64,000 nt of DNA from positions 23,066-87,065 of the forward strand of contig CACEWP010000002.1 in the NCBI GenBank assembly GCA_902563305.1, written 5' to 3'. Below the pieces are notes generated by a model. It made no database searches, was not told the DNA's origin, and saw nothing but the letters and a program-made list of their open reading frames with translations. Shown in pieces: positions 38,080-47,037 of this stretch. Position 1 is the stretch's first letter; every line of letters begins with the position of its first letter. Position numbers and translations under genes: made by a program. This DNA is from an uncultured Alphaproteobacteria bacterium (lineage in GTDB: Bacteria; Pseudomonadota; Alphaproteobacteria; Methylaequorales; Methylaequoraceae).

Positions 38080-39461
38080 TGGTAAATATTTCACACTCAT
38101 TTGATAGCTCTATTATAAGGTCGTACGATATAAGAGGAGTTTTCAATAAAACCTTATTTGAGAAAGATGCTAGAGTTATTGGACAACTATTTGGTCTCAA
38201 AGTTGGGAAAAATAACACAGTAAACATTGGATATGATGGAAGACATTCATCAAAACCTTTAAAAGAATCATTAATAGAAGGTATACTGGAATCTGGTGCT
38301 GATGTATGTGAGATTGGACTAGTTCCTACACCATTGTTATATTATTCCTGTATTGCAAATAAATCTGAAGGCGGGATTATGGTTACAGGGTCACATAACC
38401 CCAAAGATTATAATGGATTTAAATTTGTTTTGAAAAACCTTCCATTTTATGGATCTGATTTGGAAAAGTTTGCAATAAAAGCAAAAAATTTTTCTCTAAA
38501 AGACTCATTGGGAAATCGTTATAAAAAGTGCTTTATCGATAGTTATTTAAATAAAATCTTTACTAATTTTGCACAAAAAAAAAAAATTAATATTGTCTGG
38601 GACTCTGGTAATGGTTCGGCAGGTGAGGTTATGGATTTATTATCAAAAAGAATTGATGGTAAACAAAAATTACTTTTTAAAAAAATTGATGGAAACTTTC
38701 CTAATCATCATCCAGATCCCTCAGATCCTAAAAACCTTTTATTTTGTAAAGAGGAAATTTTAAAAAGTAATTATGACTTAGGAATAGCATTTGACGGGGA
38801 CGGAGACAGGATTGGGGTAGTGGATGATAAAGGTAGAGACGTTCCTGGAGATATTTTACTTTTAGTCTTATCAAAAAACGTTTTAAAAAGTAAAAATAAA
38901 GCTGTAATTATTGGAGATGTAAAATGCAGTCAGGTCTTGTTTGATGAGATTAACAGACTTGGTGGCAAGTCTATTATATCTCAAACAGGACACAGTCATG
39001 TTAAGGTAAATATGAAGAATTATGATGCTGATTTGGCTGGAGAAATGAGTGGACATATTTTCTTCAAGTCAAACTTTGGTTTTGATGATGCTTTATTTGC
39101 TAGCTTAGAACTTGTTAAATTTTTGACAAATACTGATAAAAAATTATCAGAAATAATTGATGAAATTCCAAGAGTCTACAACACTCCAGAGATTAGAATA
39201 GATTGTGATGACGATAAAAAGTTTTTACTCATTGAAAATGTTACTAAAAGTCAAAGAAAATTAAAAAAAAAAATAGTAGATATTGATGGATTAAGAGTGA
39301 AATCAGATGATGGATGGTGGTTGTTAAGAGCATCTAATACACAACCCGGAATCGTTTTACGATGTGAATCAAAAAGTATGGATGGTCTAAAACAACAAAT
39401 AAAACAAGTAAAGTTAGCTATTAAAGAATTTGATTCAAAAATTGCTAAAAATATTGGTTGA
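38079..39461 (+). CDS. Phosphomannomutase/phosphoglucomutase
   Basis: A 460 aa alpha-D-phosphohexomutase (AlgC/ManB type) interconverting hexose 1- and 6-phosphates, which would provide glucose-1-P for GalU or mannose-1-P. It shows RSYDIRGVFN, the catalytic serine loop GGIMVTGSHNPKDYNGFK, the metal loop AFDGDGDRIGVVD, the sugar-binding GEMSGHIFF, and phosphate-binding RASNTQPGIVLR. ATG 38079 is preferred over TTG 38076 because it makes the common TGATG coupling. Confidence 0.92.
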   Translation: MVNISHSFDSSIIRSYDIRGVFNKTLFEKDARVIGQLFGLKVGKNNTVNIGYDGRHSSKPLKESLIEGILESGADVCEIGLVPTPLLYYSCIANKSEGGIMVTGSHNPKDYNGFKFVLKNLPFYGSDLEKFAIKAKNFSLKDSLGNRYKKCFIDSYLNKIFTNFAQKKKINIVWDSGNGSAGEVMDLLSKRIDGKQKLLFKKIDGNFPNHHPDPSDPKNLLFCKEEILKSNYDLGIAFDGDGDRIGVVDDKGRDVPGDILLLVLSKNVLKSKNKAVIIGDVKCSQVLFDEINRLGGKSIISQTGHSHVKVNMKNYDADLAGEMSGHIFFKSNFGFDDALFASLELVKFLTNTDKKLSEIIDEIPRVYNTPEIRIDCDDDKKFLLIENVTKSQRKLKKKIVDIDGLRVKSDDGWWLLRASNTQPGIVLRCESKSMDGLKQQIKQVKLAIKEFDSKIAKNIG

Positions 39462-39504
39462 AAATCTAAAGAGACTTTTCTAATTTATTAGTAGGAAGAT
39501 ATAG

Positions 39505-39819
39505 ATGTCAGATGAAAATAAATCGAATTCCACGGGTGTTGTAACTAAAGAAAAAATTGAAGTTAAGAAACCAAAATTATATAAGGTTATTTTATTAAAT
39601 GACGATTACACTCCTATGGAATATGTGGTAAAATTATTAAGAATAGTTTTTATGAAAAGTGAGAATGAGGCTGTAAATATAATGCTAATGGTTCACAAAA
39701 AAGGCTCAGGTATATGTGGGATTTTTACCAAAGAAATTGCTGAAACAAAGGTTGAAACAGTTTTAAGGATGGCTAAAAGCGACCAACATCCTCTAAAATG
39801 CATAATGGAGTTAGATTAA
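39505..39819 (+). CDS. clpS: ATP-dependent Clp protease adaptor ClpS
   Basis: ClpS delivers N-degron substrates to ClpAP. The 104 aa protein has YKVILLNDDYTPMEYVVKLL, quoted by its core LLNDDYTPMEYV, with the conserved DDYTPMEFV-like recognition site, and MLMVHKKGSGICGIFTKEIAETK with the VHxxG binding element. A GGAAG site lies six bases before the ATG. Its stop overlaps the clpA ATG (TAATG). Confidence 0.96.
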   Translation: MSDENKSNSTGVVTKEKIEVKKPKLYKVILLNDDYTPMEYVVKLLRIVFMKSENEAVNIMLMVHKKGSGICGIFTKEIAETKVETVLRMAKSDQHPLKCIMELD

Positions 39820-42101
39820 TGATCTCAGATGAACTAGAAAAAACACTTCAAAGAACTCAAAAATATGCAAAATCACTAAATCATCAATACATGACTTTGG
39901 AACATCTTTTGTTATCAATGCTCGAAGATAGTGACGTTCTAAAGGTTTTTGAAGCCTGTTTAATAGATACAAAAAAATTAAAGATAGACTTAGAGGGTTT
40001 TATAAAAGATAATTTAAAGGAACTTATAATTGAATCTTCTAGTAAAGAAATTAAACCAACCTTGGGGTTTCAGAGAGTTATTCAAAGAGCAGTTATTCAT
40101 GTTCAGTCTTCAGGAAAAGAAGAAGCAAATGCCGCCAACGTTTTGGTTGCGATATTTAGCGAAAGGGAATCTCACGCAGTCTATTTCTTACAACAACAAA
40201 ATCTTAACAGACTTGATGTTGTAAATTATCTTTCACATGGAATTGAACGAGATTCCGAATTAGATGAAATGAACGATTCAGTAAATGATTTTTCAGAAAA
40301 AGATCAACCAAAAAAAGCAAATGAAATTATTGAGAAATATTGCGTAAACTTGAACAAAAAAGCTATTGATGGAAAGATAGATCCAATTATAGGAAGAGAA
40401 AAAGAGATAAAAAGAACAATTCATGTTCTAGCTAGAAGAAATAAAAATAACCCAATATATGTAGGTGATCCAGGTGTGGGTAAAACTGCATTAGCTGAGG
40501 GTATTGCCTTAAAAATTACTAAAAAAGAGGTACCAGAATTACTCTTAGAATCAAAAATTTACTCACTTGACTTGGGTGCCCTATTAGCTGGCACAAAGTT
40601 TAGAGGAGATTTCGAAGAACGATTGAAAAAAGTTATCGATTTTTTTCAAAAATTCGAGAATTGCATCTTGTTTATTGATGAGATTCATACACTCATCGGG
40701 GCAGGAGGAACAAGCTCGGGGTCTATGGATGCTTCAAATATTCTAAAACCAGCTTTAACTAAAGGAAATTTTAAATGTATAGGTTCTACAACTTACAGTG
40801 AATATAGAAATTATTTTGAAAAAGATAGAGCACTATGTAGAAGATTTCAAAAAATTGATGTTGACGAACCGTCAATTGAAGATTCTGTGAAAATTTTGGA
40901 AGGTGTTAAAACTTATTATGAAGATTTTCATGGTGTAAAATTTGATGAAGAATGCTCATCGGAAGCGGTCAATTTATCAAAGAAATATCTAATTAATTTA
41001 AAACTTCCTGACAATGCATTAGATGTTTTGGATGAAACTGCAGCTGCTGTTAAGATTAATGATCAAAGAAATTCAAAAACTATTGATAAGATTGATATAC
41101 AGAAAACAATTTCTAAAATTGCCAATATTCCTGAAAATAGTATAAAAACAGATGACAGACAAAGACTAAAAAATCTTGAAAGAGATCTGAAAACATTAAT
41201 TTTTGGTCAAGATAAAGCAATAAAGGTTATTTCATCCTCAATAAAACTTTCTAAAGTGGGCTTGAGAAATAAAGATAAGCCAATCGGTTCTTTTTTGTTT
41301 TCTGGTCCAACAGGTGTAGGAAAAACTGAATTAACAAAACAGTTAGCTAATATTATGAAAATGAATTTTGTTAGATTTGATATGTCTGAATATATGGAAA
41401 GGCATAGTGTGTCAAAACTAATAGGTGCACCCCCTGGCTATGTTGGGTTTGATCAAGGGGGTTTATTAACCGACTCTGTAGACAAAAATCCATATTCTGT
41501 TGTTCTTTTAGATGAAATAGAAAAAGCTCATCCCGATCTTTTTAACATTCTTCTTCAAGTGATGGATTATGGAAAACTAACCGATCATTTAGGAAAAAAA
41601 GTCGATTTTACTAATGTCATACTCATAATGACAAGTAATATAGGAGCAGAAGATTTAGTTAAAGAAAAAGTTGGTTTCTTTGGGGAAAATGTTAAAGAAG
41701 ACAATCAAAAAGCAATTTCTAAATTTTTTAGTCCCGAGTTTAGAAATAGACTAGATTCAATTGTTAATTTTGAAATGTTGAATAAACAAAATTCAATCAA
41801 GGTTGTTGAAAAGTTTTTAATGGAACTAGAATCCGTGCTAATTGATAAAAATATTACACTTAATGTATCTGAGGAAGCAAAATTTAAGATATTAGATCTC
41901 GGTTTTGATCACATTAATGGAGCAAGACCAATGGCTAGAGTTATTGAAGAAAATATTAAATTACCAATCGCGGAACTAATGCTCAAAAAAAATTATAAAA
42001 TAGGAAGTGTGAAAATCGACTATTGTTCAAAAAAATTAAAATTTAAATTTTCTTACACAGATGAAAAAAAAAAATTAACTTCTTTTTTCGCTGAAAGGTG
42101 A
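39819..42101 (+). CDS. clpA: ATP-dependent Clp protease ATPase subunit ClpA
   Basis: The 760 aa AAA+ unfoldase has an N-terminal Clp_N repeat domain (about 1-150), a first ATPase with Walker [14 protein letters not shown] and Walker [15 protein letters not shown], and a second ATPase with [13 protein letters not shown] and [13 protein letters not shown]. The lack of a long middle coiled coil separates it from ClpB. ATG 39819 is chosen because it overlaps the clpS stop and matches the family start (ISDELEKTL). The end overlaps the convergent DUF482 gene by 27 bases, the largest such overlap here. Confidence 0.96.
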   Translation: MISDELEKTLQRTQKYAKSLNHQYMTLEHLLLSMLEDSDVLKVFEACLIDTKKLKIDLEGFIKDNLKELIIESSSKEIKPTLGFQRVIQRAVIHVQSSGKEEANAANVLVAIFSERESHAVYFLQQQNLNRLDVVNYLSHGIERDSELDEMNDSVNDFSEKDQPKKANEIIEKYCVNLNKKAIDGKIDPIIGREKEIKRTIHVLARRNKNNPIYVGDPGVGKTALAEGIALKITKKEVPELLLESKIYSLDLGALLAGTKFRGDFEERLKKVIDFFQKFENCILFIDEIHTLIGAGGTSSGSMDASNILKPALTKGNFKCIGSTTYSEYRNYFEKDRALCRRFQKIDVDEPSIEDSVKILEGVKTYYEDFHGVKFDEECSSEAVNLSKKYLINLKLPDNALDVLDETAAAVKINDQRNSKTIDKIDIQKTISKIANIPENSIKTDDRQRLKNLERDLKTLIFGQDKAIKVISSSIKLSKVGLRNKDKPIGSFLFSGPTGVGKTELTKQLANIMKMNFVRFDMSEYMERHSVSKLIGAPPGYVGFDQGGLLTDSVDKNPYSVVLLDEIEKAHPDLFNILLQVMDYGKLTDHLGKKVDFTNVILIMTSNIGAEDLVKEKVGFFGENVKEDNQKAISKFFSPEFRNRLDSIVNFEMLNKQNSIKVVEKFLMELESVLIDKNITLNVSEEAKFKILDLGFDHINGARPMARVIEENIKLPIAELMLKKNYKIGSVKIDYCSKKLKFKFSYTDEKKKLTSFFAER

Positions 42102-43205
42102 ATATTTCATTAAATATTGGGAAGTATCAATAACTTTCTCATTCTCTTTTATTAAAAAATCTTTTATTGGCTTATTTAAAATTTTACTATTAAACCAATG
42201 GTTACTATAAATTAGTCTTGGTATATATCCTCTCGATATTTTATGTTCGCCTTGGGCTCCCGCCTCAATCCTACTTATTTTATTTTTTATAGCATACTCG
42301 ATTGCTTGGTAATAACACAGCTCAAAATGTAAGTATGGGACTTCTTCAAAACACCCCCAGTATCTTCCAAAAAGGGTATTATTTCCAATAAAATGAACTG
42401 AACATCCTAAAACTTTTTTTTGCTTGTAGGCACAAATCAAAATCATTTTATTTGATATTTGTGAATTAATTAGTCCTTGGAAAAATTCAGAATTAAGGTA
42501 CGGTCGGGACCATTTTTTATCAATTGTATTTACGTAACATTTATATAAAATGTTTAAATCTTCATAAGTGATCATATTCCCTTTTTTAATAGAAAAGGTA
42601 ATACCTTGTTCTTTCAGAAAAGTTCTTTCTTTTATGATAGCTTTTTTCTTCCTACTTTTCATTGAACTAAGGAAGTCACTAAAATCTGAGTAAGATTTAT
42701 TAATCCAATGATATTGAATACCTAGTCTTTTAAAAAAATTATGTTTCTCAAGCTTTTGAGAATCTTCAGAATCTATAAAATTAGCATGGAAAGATGAAAT
42801 ATTTTTTTTTTTTAAAAAATCTACCAATAAATTTATCACCTCATCAAAATTTACCAAGTTTTTAGAATAAATAAATTTTAATCTTGTGACTGGCGTAAAG
42901 GGTGTGCCAGATAAATATTTAGGAAAATATTCACAGCCTATTTGGTAATAAGCATTTTCAAATACATGATCAAAAATATACTCTCCATAAGAATTTGTTT
43001 TTTTAAAATTTGGGATGAAGGCTACAATTGAATTGTTTTTTTTTAATACAATATGTTGAGGTGTCCAACCCGTTGATTTATTTGTACAATTACTTTCTTC
43101 TAAAAGTTTAAAAAAGTAATATCTAATAAATGGCGAAGTATCTACAAAGTTTTGAATGCAAAATTCTTCAGCATCCTTTATGGAAGAAATAAGTTCAATA
43201 TTCAT
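42075..43205 (-). CDS. DUF482/GNAT-like acyltransferase (putative peptidoglycan-type)
   Basis: A 376 aa protein of the DUF482 (peptidogalycan biosynthesis/FemAB-like GNAT) family. It has an N-terminal SPFIRYYFFKLLEESNC region, KAIIKERTFLKEQGI, and a C-terminal FGRYWGCFEEVPYLHFELCYY then IEAGAQGEHKISRGYIPR, which match that family. The exact substrate is unknown. ATG 43205 is chosen because it follows the RidA stop and begins the family motif. It shares a run with ridA and the NrdJ-like gene. Confidence 0.8.
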   Translation of the reverse strand: MNIELISSIKDAEEFCIQNFVDTSPFIRYYFFKLLEESNCTNKSTGWTPQHIVLKKNNSIVAFIPNFKKTNSYGEYIFDHVFENAYYQIGCEYFPKYLSGTPFTPVTRLKFIYSKNLVNFDEVINLLVDFLKKKNISSFHANFIDSEDSQKLEKHNFFKRLGIQYHWINKSYSDFSDFLSSMKSRKKKAIIKERTFLKEQGITFSIKKGNMITYEDLNILYKCYVNTIDKKWSRPYLNSEFFQGLINSQISNKMILICAYKQKKVLGCSVHFIGNNTLFGRYWGCFEEVPYLHFELCYYQAIEYAIKNKISRIEAGAQGEHKISRGYIPRLIYSNHWFNSKILNKPIKDFLIKENEKVIDTSQYLMKYSPFSEKRS

Positions 43206-43215
43206 GATGTCTAAT

Positions 43216-43692
43216 TTATAAAATAGAAAAGATACCTTCAATTTCAACTGAAGAATTTTTTGGCAAACTGGAAACTCCTATTGCAACCCTGCTATGTCTT
43301 CCCTCATTTCCAAGAATTTCTACAATAAGATTAGATGTAAAATTTAGAAGACCTGAATGTTCTTGAAAATCTTCTTCACAATTAAAATATCCCTTGATAT
43401 TACAACAATGAAGTTTGAGGATTCTCTTTTTTAATTTTTTTATACAATCATTTAAATTCCATAAAAGATTAGAAGTAGTAATATGCATAATATTTTCATA
43501 TTCTTCTATATTAATATTTTTTTTAATTTTCCCTGGAGACTCTATACCCTCGTTTGTAATAGGTAATTGACCTGATATAAAAATAAAATTATTACTAAAT
43601 ATATATGGTTGGTAATTAGCTAACGCTGAATTCTCAGGTATGTATCTTTTTATGTTAGAAGCTTTAAGTTTTTTCTCTAAAAAATCATTCAT
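43216..43692 (-). CDS. RidA/YjgF-family protein
   Basis: About 158 aa. It matches the longer alphaproteobacterial YjgF-like subgroup: [14 protein letters not shown], a [13 protein letters not shown] helix, and [25 protein letters not shown] at the end (quoted here by [14 protein letters not shown]). Canonical RidA deaminates reactive enamines using a terminal arginine motif; the arginine in HSRVAIG is in the right place. ATG 43692 overlaps the upstream stop by eight bases; 43701 is also possible. Confidence 0.82.
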   Translation of the reverse strand: MNDFLEKKLKASNIKRYIPENSALANYQPYIFSNNFIFISGQLPITNEGIESPGKIKKNINIEEYENIMHITTSNLLWNLNDCIKKLKKRILKLHCCNIKGYFNCEEDFQEHSGLLNFTSNLIVEILGNEGRHSRVAIGVSSLPKNSSVEIEGIFSIL

Positions 43693-44527
43693 CAATCTCA
43701 TGATTGCAAGTTAAACATTTAAACTTTTTAGCTTCTTTATACATTGTAAAGTTACCACATTTATCACACGGATTACCTTCAAAAGTATAATGATTTTGAA
43801 TTTTTTCAGTCTCAGACTTCTCATTTTCATTCGTAATTAGAGTTAGATTGTTGTCAAAAACTTTTTTTCTTATATATCCTTTACTTGTAAATTCTTTGAG
43901 AACAATCTCAGCATCCTTTTTTCTACTTTTTATTTTTTCATCTGGAAGAAGTTCAGTAGTTTGACTTTGGTCATGGTTGCTAAAATCCTCTCTTCCAAGA
44001 TATGATATGGCCAGTTCTTTGAAAATATAGTCTAAAACTGATGTTGAAAATTTTATTTCTGTATTACCATGAACTTGTCCACTTGGTTCAAACCTTGTGA
44101 AAGTAAATGCTTCAACAAACTCTTCAAGTGGAACTCCATATTGTAAACCTATAGAAACTGCAATCGCAAAATTATTCATTAAACTCCTAAAAGCCGCACC
44201 TTCTTTATGCATATCAATAAAAATTTCACCAATTGACCCATCCATATATTCTCCTGTTCTAAGATAAACTTTATGGTTATTAATTGATGCTTTTTGGGTA
44301 TATCCTTTTCTTCTATGAGGTAATTTTCTTCTAGTGACATTAATAAATTTGTCAGACTCATCTTCTGTAAAACTTTGAATTTGTCTTAGTAAATCTTTTT
44401 TCTCTTTATCGATTTTTTTTAATACGTTTTTACTTATGTTTTCTTCAGAGCAATTTAAATGACTTTGTACTTTCTCAATAAAAGTGTCGATAAAGTTTTT
44501 AAAATCGTTATATTTATCCATAGACAT
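43685..44527 (-). CDS. Free-standing NrdJ C-terminal (TSCPD) domain protein
   Basis: A 280 aa protein. From about residue 65 it closely matches the C-terminal third of adenosylcobalamin-dependent ribonucleotide reductase Nrd[32 protein letters not shown] (the TSCPD region), [35 protein letters not shown], and a C-terminal CxxC...CxxC zinc-ribbon (CDKCG, CLTC). The catalytic barrel that normally precedes this is absent; the first 60 residues are an unfamiliar helical lead with its own start. It resembles NrdJb of split class II enzymes, but no NrdJa gene is in the window. It is open with no stops, so it is not simply decayed. Confidence 0.8.
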   Translation of the reverse strand: MSMDKYNDFKNFIDTFIEKVQSHLNCSEENISKNVLKKIDKEKKDLLRQIQSFTEDESDKFINVTRRKLPHRRKGYTQKASINNHKVYLRTGEYMDGSIGEIFIDMHKEGAAFRSLMNNFAIAVSIGLQYGVPLEEFVEAFTFTRFEPSGQVHGNTEIKFSTSVLDYIFKELAISYLGREDFSNHDQSQTTELLPDEKIKSRKKDAEIVLKEFTSKGYIRKKVFDNNLTLITNENEKSETEKIQNHYTFEGNPCDKCGNFTMYKEAKKFKCLTCNHEIDE

Positions 44528-44547
44528 ATTAATTAGAAATTAATGTT

Positions 44548-44916
44548 ATGAGTTTATCATATAATTCTTGGTTTTTTAAAATATATTGTAATATTTTTGC
44601 AAAAAAAATTGGTGAAGATAATTACGGTAATAATTACTTTGAAAAGAAGAGATCCTCAAGAAAAAACAATTTTAGAAAAAGAAGGTTTGTTATTTATAAA
44701 GGTAATGTTGAAGCTAGTAAAATACCTCAAGAGTGGAATGCATGGCTTCACCATATGACTAACGATATCCCAAACAATAATGAAGAAAAACCTCTATGGA
44801 TGAAAGAGCACGTTCCTAATTTAACTGGAACACCATTTGCTTATGAATATAAAGATAAGAAAGATTCAACAAAAATAAAAAACGTATACTCAGTATGGAA
44901 ACCCAAAAAAAACTAA
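44548..44916 (+). CDS. NDUFA12-family NADH:ubiquinone oxidoreductase accessory protein
   Basis: A 122 aa protein with KIGEDNYGNNYFE, RRFVIYKGNVEASKIPQEWNAWLHH (quoted by its ends RRFVIYKG and WNAWLHH), and PNLTGTPFAYEY, all signatures of NDUFA12/B17.2, an accessory subunit of complex I in alphaproteobacteria and mitochondria. Its end overlaps the first mlaD gene by 22 bases. The NDUFA12-mlaD-DUF2155-aat order is conserved in the class. Confidence 0.93.
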   Translation: MSLSYNSWFFKIYCNIFAKKIGEDNYGNNYFEKKRSSRKNNFRKRRFVIYKGNVEASKIPQEWNAWLHHMTNDIPNNNEEKPLWMKEHVPNLTGTPFAYEYKDKKDSTKIKNVYSVWKPKKN

Positions 44917-45347
44917 GACTCAAACAATTTTTTTTTGGAGTAATTACATTTGTAATTTTACTTAACCTAGTTTTTTCAACTAAAAATAAAACTAAAAAAG
45001 GTATGAATGACTATGTTGCTACATTCAATAAAATTGACGGAGTAAGTGTGGGAACAAATGTTGAAATCTCTGGGATAAAAGTCGGAGAAGTTGAAAGAGT
45101 TTCTATTGTGGAAAACTATCCCCAAATACTTTTTAGTGTTAAAGATGAAATAAAAATATCAGATGACTCTTCAATTTCAATTCAAACCGATGGTTTATTT
45201 GGAAAAAAGTTTCTCTTAATAGAAGTTGGGGGAAGCGATAATTACTTAAAAAATGGAGAAAAATTCTCATTTTCTGAAGATTCAATTATAATAGAAGAAC
45301 TTTTAAGAAAAATTATTAAAATTGGGGAGAAAAATAAAGGATTATGA
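44895..45347 (+). CDS. mlaD: MCE-domain protein (MlaD-like), copy 1
   Basis: A 150 aa protein with an N-terminal signal anchor (about residues 10-27) and one MCE domain (YVATFNKIDGVSVGTNVEISGIKVGEV then SISIQTDGLFGKKFLLIEVGG, quoted here by VGTNVEISGIKVG and DGLFGKKF). It is the phospholipid-binding ring of the Mla outer-membrane asymmetry system. A second, similar MCE protein follows with a four-base overlap. The MlaE/F permease and ATPase are not in the window. Confidence 0.87.
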   Translation: METQKKLRLKQFFFGVITFVILLNLVFSTKNKTKKGMNDYVATFNKIDGVSVGTNVEISGIKVGEVERVSIVENYPQILFSVKDEIKISDDSSISIQTDGLFGKKFLLIEVGGSDNYLKNGEKFSFSEDSIIIEELLRKIIKIGEKNKGL

Positions 45348-45793
45348 AACAAAATTATATTGAAACAATTTTAGGAGCTATAACGTTCTTAGTTGCATGT
45401 TTATTTCTTATTAAATTTCTAGAAGTAAATACTGAAAACAACTCAACCGATTCGTATATGTTAAAAGCCAAATTTATAAAAGTTGGAGGTGTAATGATTG
45501 GTAATGATGTGAAATTGAGTGGGGTAAAAGTTGGAGTTGTAAGTGATGTTAGACTAGACAAAGAATACTTTGCTGAGGTTGAATTTAAAATATATTCTGA
45601 AATAAAAATTCCTGAAGAGATAACAATTGAGGTAGCTAATGACGGTATCTTAGGTAATAAATATCTTTCTTTAACTCCTTTGAATAGAGATGCTAAAAAT
45701 TTTCTTGATGCTAATAGCGAAATTAGAAATGTAAAAGATTTTGAGTCAATAGAGGACCAGGTTAGTAAAATTATATTTTTAGCTACTCAATAA
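45344..45793 (+). CDS. mlaD: MCE-domain protein (MlaD-like), copy 2
   Basis: A 149 aa protein with a signal anchor (about residues 7-26) and one MCE domain (KVGGVMIGNDVKLSGVKVG, NDGILGNKYLSLTPL). It is tandem to copy 1 and of the same length, so the pair looks like a duplication that could assemble a mixed hexamer. This copy is closer to canonical MlaD in the NDGILGNKYLSL segment. Confidence 0.88.
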   Translation: MKQNYIETILGAITFLVACLFLIKFLEVNTENNSTDSYMLKAKFIKVGGVMIGNDVKLSGVKVGVVSDVRLDKEYFAEVEFKIYSEIKIPEEITIEVANDGILGNKYLSLTPLNRDAKNFLDANSEIRNVKDFESIEDQVSKIIFLATQ

Positions 45794-45795
45794 TA

Positions 45796-46020
45796 ATGAA
45801 TAAAGAAGTTAAAAAAGAATTCTTATGGATTGATAAAAATAACAAGGTGATTTCTTGTGAAGAGACAAATAAAGTTCTTAACGAAAACCTTAGTGAGATA
45901 ATTTCTACACTACAAAACTCATTCGATGATGCAATTTTACTTGGTTGTGATGAAAATGATTTTAAAAAAAAAATAAATAAACTACTAGATGGCTTGGAAT
46001 TTTCTATTGGAAAAGAATGA
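45796..46020 (+). CDS. Small conserved-position protein of unknown function
   Basis: A 74 aa acidic protein with no membrane segment and a likely helical C-terminal half (SEIISTLQNSFDDAILLGCD). I do not recognise a family. It sits in the mlaD-DUF2155 operon, two bases after mlaD copy 2 and overlapping DUF2155 by four bases (ATGA), so expression is real. The layout suggests a role near the Mla/complex I cluster. Confidence 0.6.
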   Translation: MNKEVKKEFLWIDKNNKVISCEETNKVLNENLSEIISTLQNSFDDAILLGCDENDFKKKINKLLDGLEFSIGKE

Positions 46021-46415
46021 GAATATTTATTTTCTTAAACCTTCTTGCATTGATAAATTTAAATGCACTTTCTTCACAAGAGTTAGAGTGTCAAGGTGCT
46101 ATTCTTAGAATTTTAAATAAAACAACTAATGAAAAGAATTATTTTTCAGTTCCTCTGTCACAAACAATAGAATTAGATAATTCAACTATTGTTGTGCATA
46201 GATGTCTTAAGATTGATAAAAAAGATAAAAATGATGAGGTTGCTTTGCTTACTCATAAATTAACAGGTAGCTCAGAGATCGAAAAGGTTTTTTTTGGATG
46301 GGTTTTTAAATCAACCCAATATTTAAATTCTCCTAGTAATCCAGTATATGATATAAAACTTGAAGAATGTTTGGTTGAAGATCCAATTTTTCTTAAAAAC
46401 AATGGGACTATTTAA
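46017..46415 (+). CDS. DUF2155-family exported protein
   Basis: A 132 aa protein with a signal peptide (IFIFLNLLALINLNALS). The body reads ILRILNKTTNEK, a TIVVHRCLK strand, and FFGWVFKSTQYLNSPSNPVYDIKLEEC, quoted by its ends FFGWVFKS and PVYDIKLEEC, which is the DUF2155 signature. It is an alphaproteobacterial envelope family of unknown function. The stop overlaps the convergent aat by eight bases. Confidence 0.85.
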   Translation: MRIFIFLNLLALINLNALSSQELECQGAILRILNKTTNEKNYFSVPLSQTIELDNSTIVVHRCLKIDKKDKNDEVALLTHKLTGSSEIEKVFFGWVFKSTQYLNSPSNPVYDIKLEECLVEDPIFLKNNGTI

Positions 46416-47034
46416 AATATTCAAGAATATTACCATCTAATTTTTTTGGAAAAACTAGATTTTCCTCAACTTTATTATCCTTTAAGATTTTGTGATATTT
46501 TTTCTTTGAAATTTTTTTTGTTCCAAATTGTTTTAGATGTTCGGAATAAAATTGGGTATCAATAAATCTAAATCTTGCTTGTTTAAGTAGTGCCGCTAGA
46601 TATGTTAATGCAATTTTACTTGCGTTCTTCTCTAAACTAAACATGCTTTCTCCACAAAAAATTTTGCCAATAATTATTCCATATAATCCCCCAACAAGAG
46701 AACCGTTATAATAACATTCAATAGATTTTGCAAATCCTAATTCGTGTAGTTTTATATAATTATCAATTATTTGTTTATTAATCCAGGAACTATGTCTATT
46801 TTTGTTTTTAGCACAAAGATTTATAACTTTTTCAAAATTCATGTTAATTTCTATTTTATACTTTTCTTTTTTTATAATTTTACCTAAACTTTTTGAGACT
46901 TTAAATTCATCTAAATCAATAACACCTCTCTCTTTAGGTTCCACCCAGTATATATATGGATCATAAGTGGAATCTGACATAGGGAATATCCCTTTTTCAT
47001 ATGCTTTTAGAACTAATTTTGTAGATAAAAACAT
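46408..47034 (-). CDS. aat: Leucyl/phenylalanyl-tRNA-protein transferase
   Basis: Aat adds Leu or Phe to N-terminal Arg or Lys, creating N-degrons read by ClpS. The 208 aa protein has AYEKGIFPMSDS, YWVEPKERGVIDL, FCGESMFSLEKNASKIALTYL, and IDTQFYSEHLKQFG, all family signatures. It lies three bases downstream of accC. With clpS-clpA at 39.5-42.1 kb, the window encodes most of an N-degron branch. Confidence 0.94.
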   Translation of the reverse strand: MFLSTKLVLKAYEKGIFPMSDSTYDPYIYWVEPKERGVIDLDEFKVSKSLGKIIKKEKYKIEINMNFEKVINLCAKNKNRHSSWINKQIIDNYIKLHELGFAKSIECYYNGSLVGGLYGIIIGKIFCGESMFSLEKNASKIALTYLAALLKQARFRFIDTQFYSEHLKQFGTKKISKKKYHKILKDNKVEENLVFPKKLDGNILEYFK

Positions 47035-47037
47035 GAC

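Noticed and set aside
43685..44527. Simple pseudogene fragment of nrdJ
   Set aside because: The frame is intact from its own start to stop, it has an additional N-terminal lead, and its stop is coupled to the next gene, so a functional protein is more likely.
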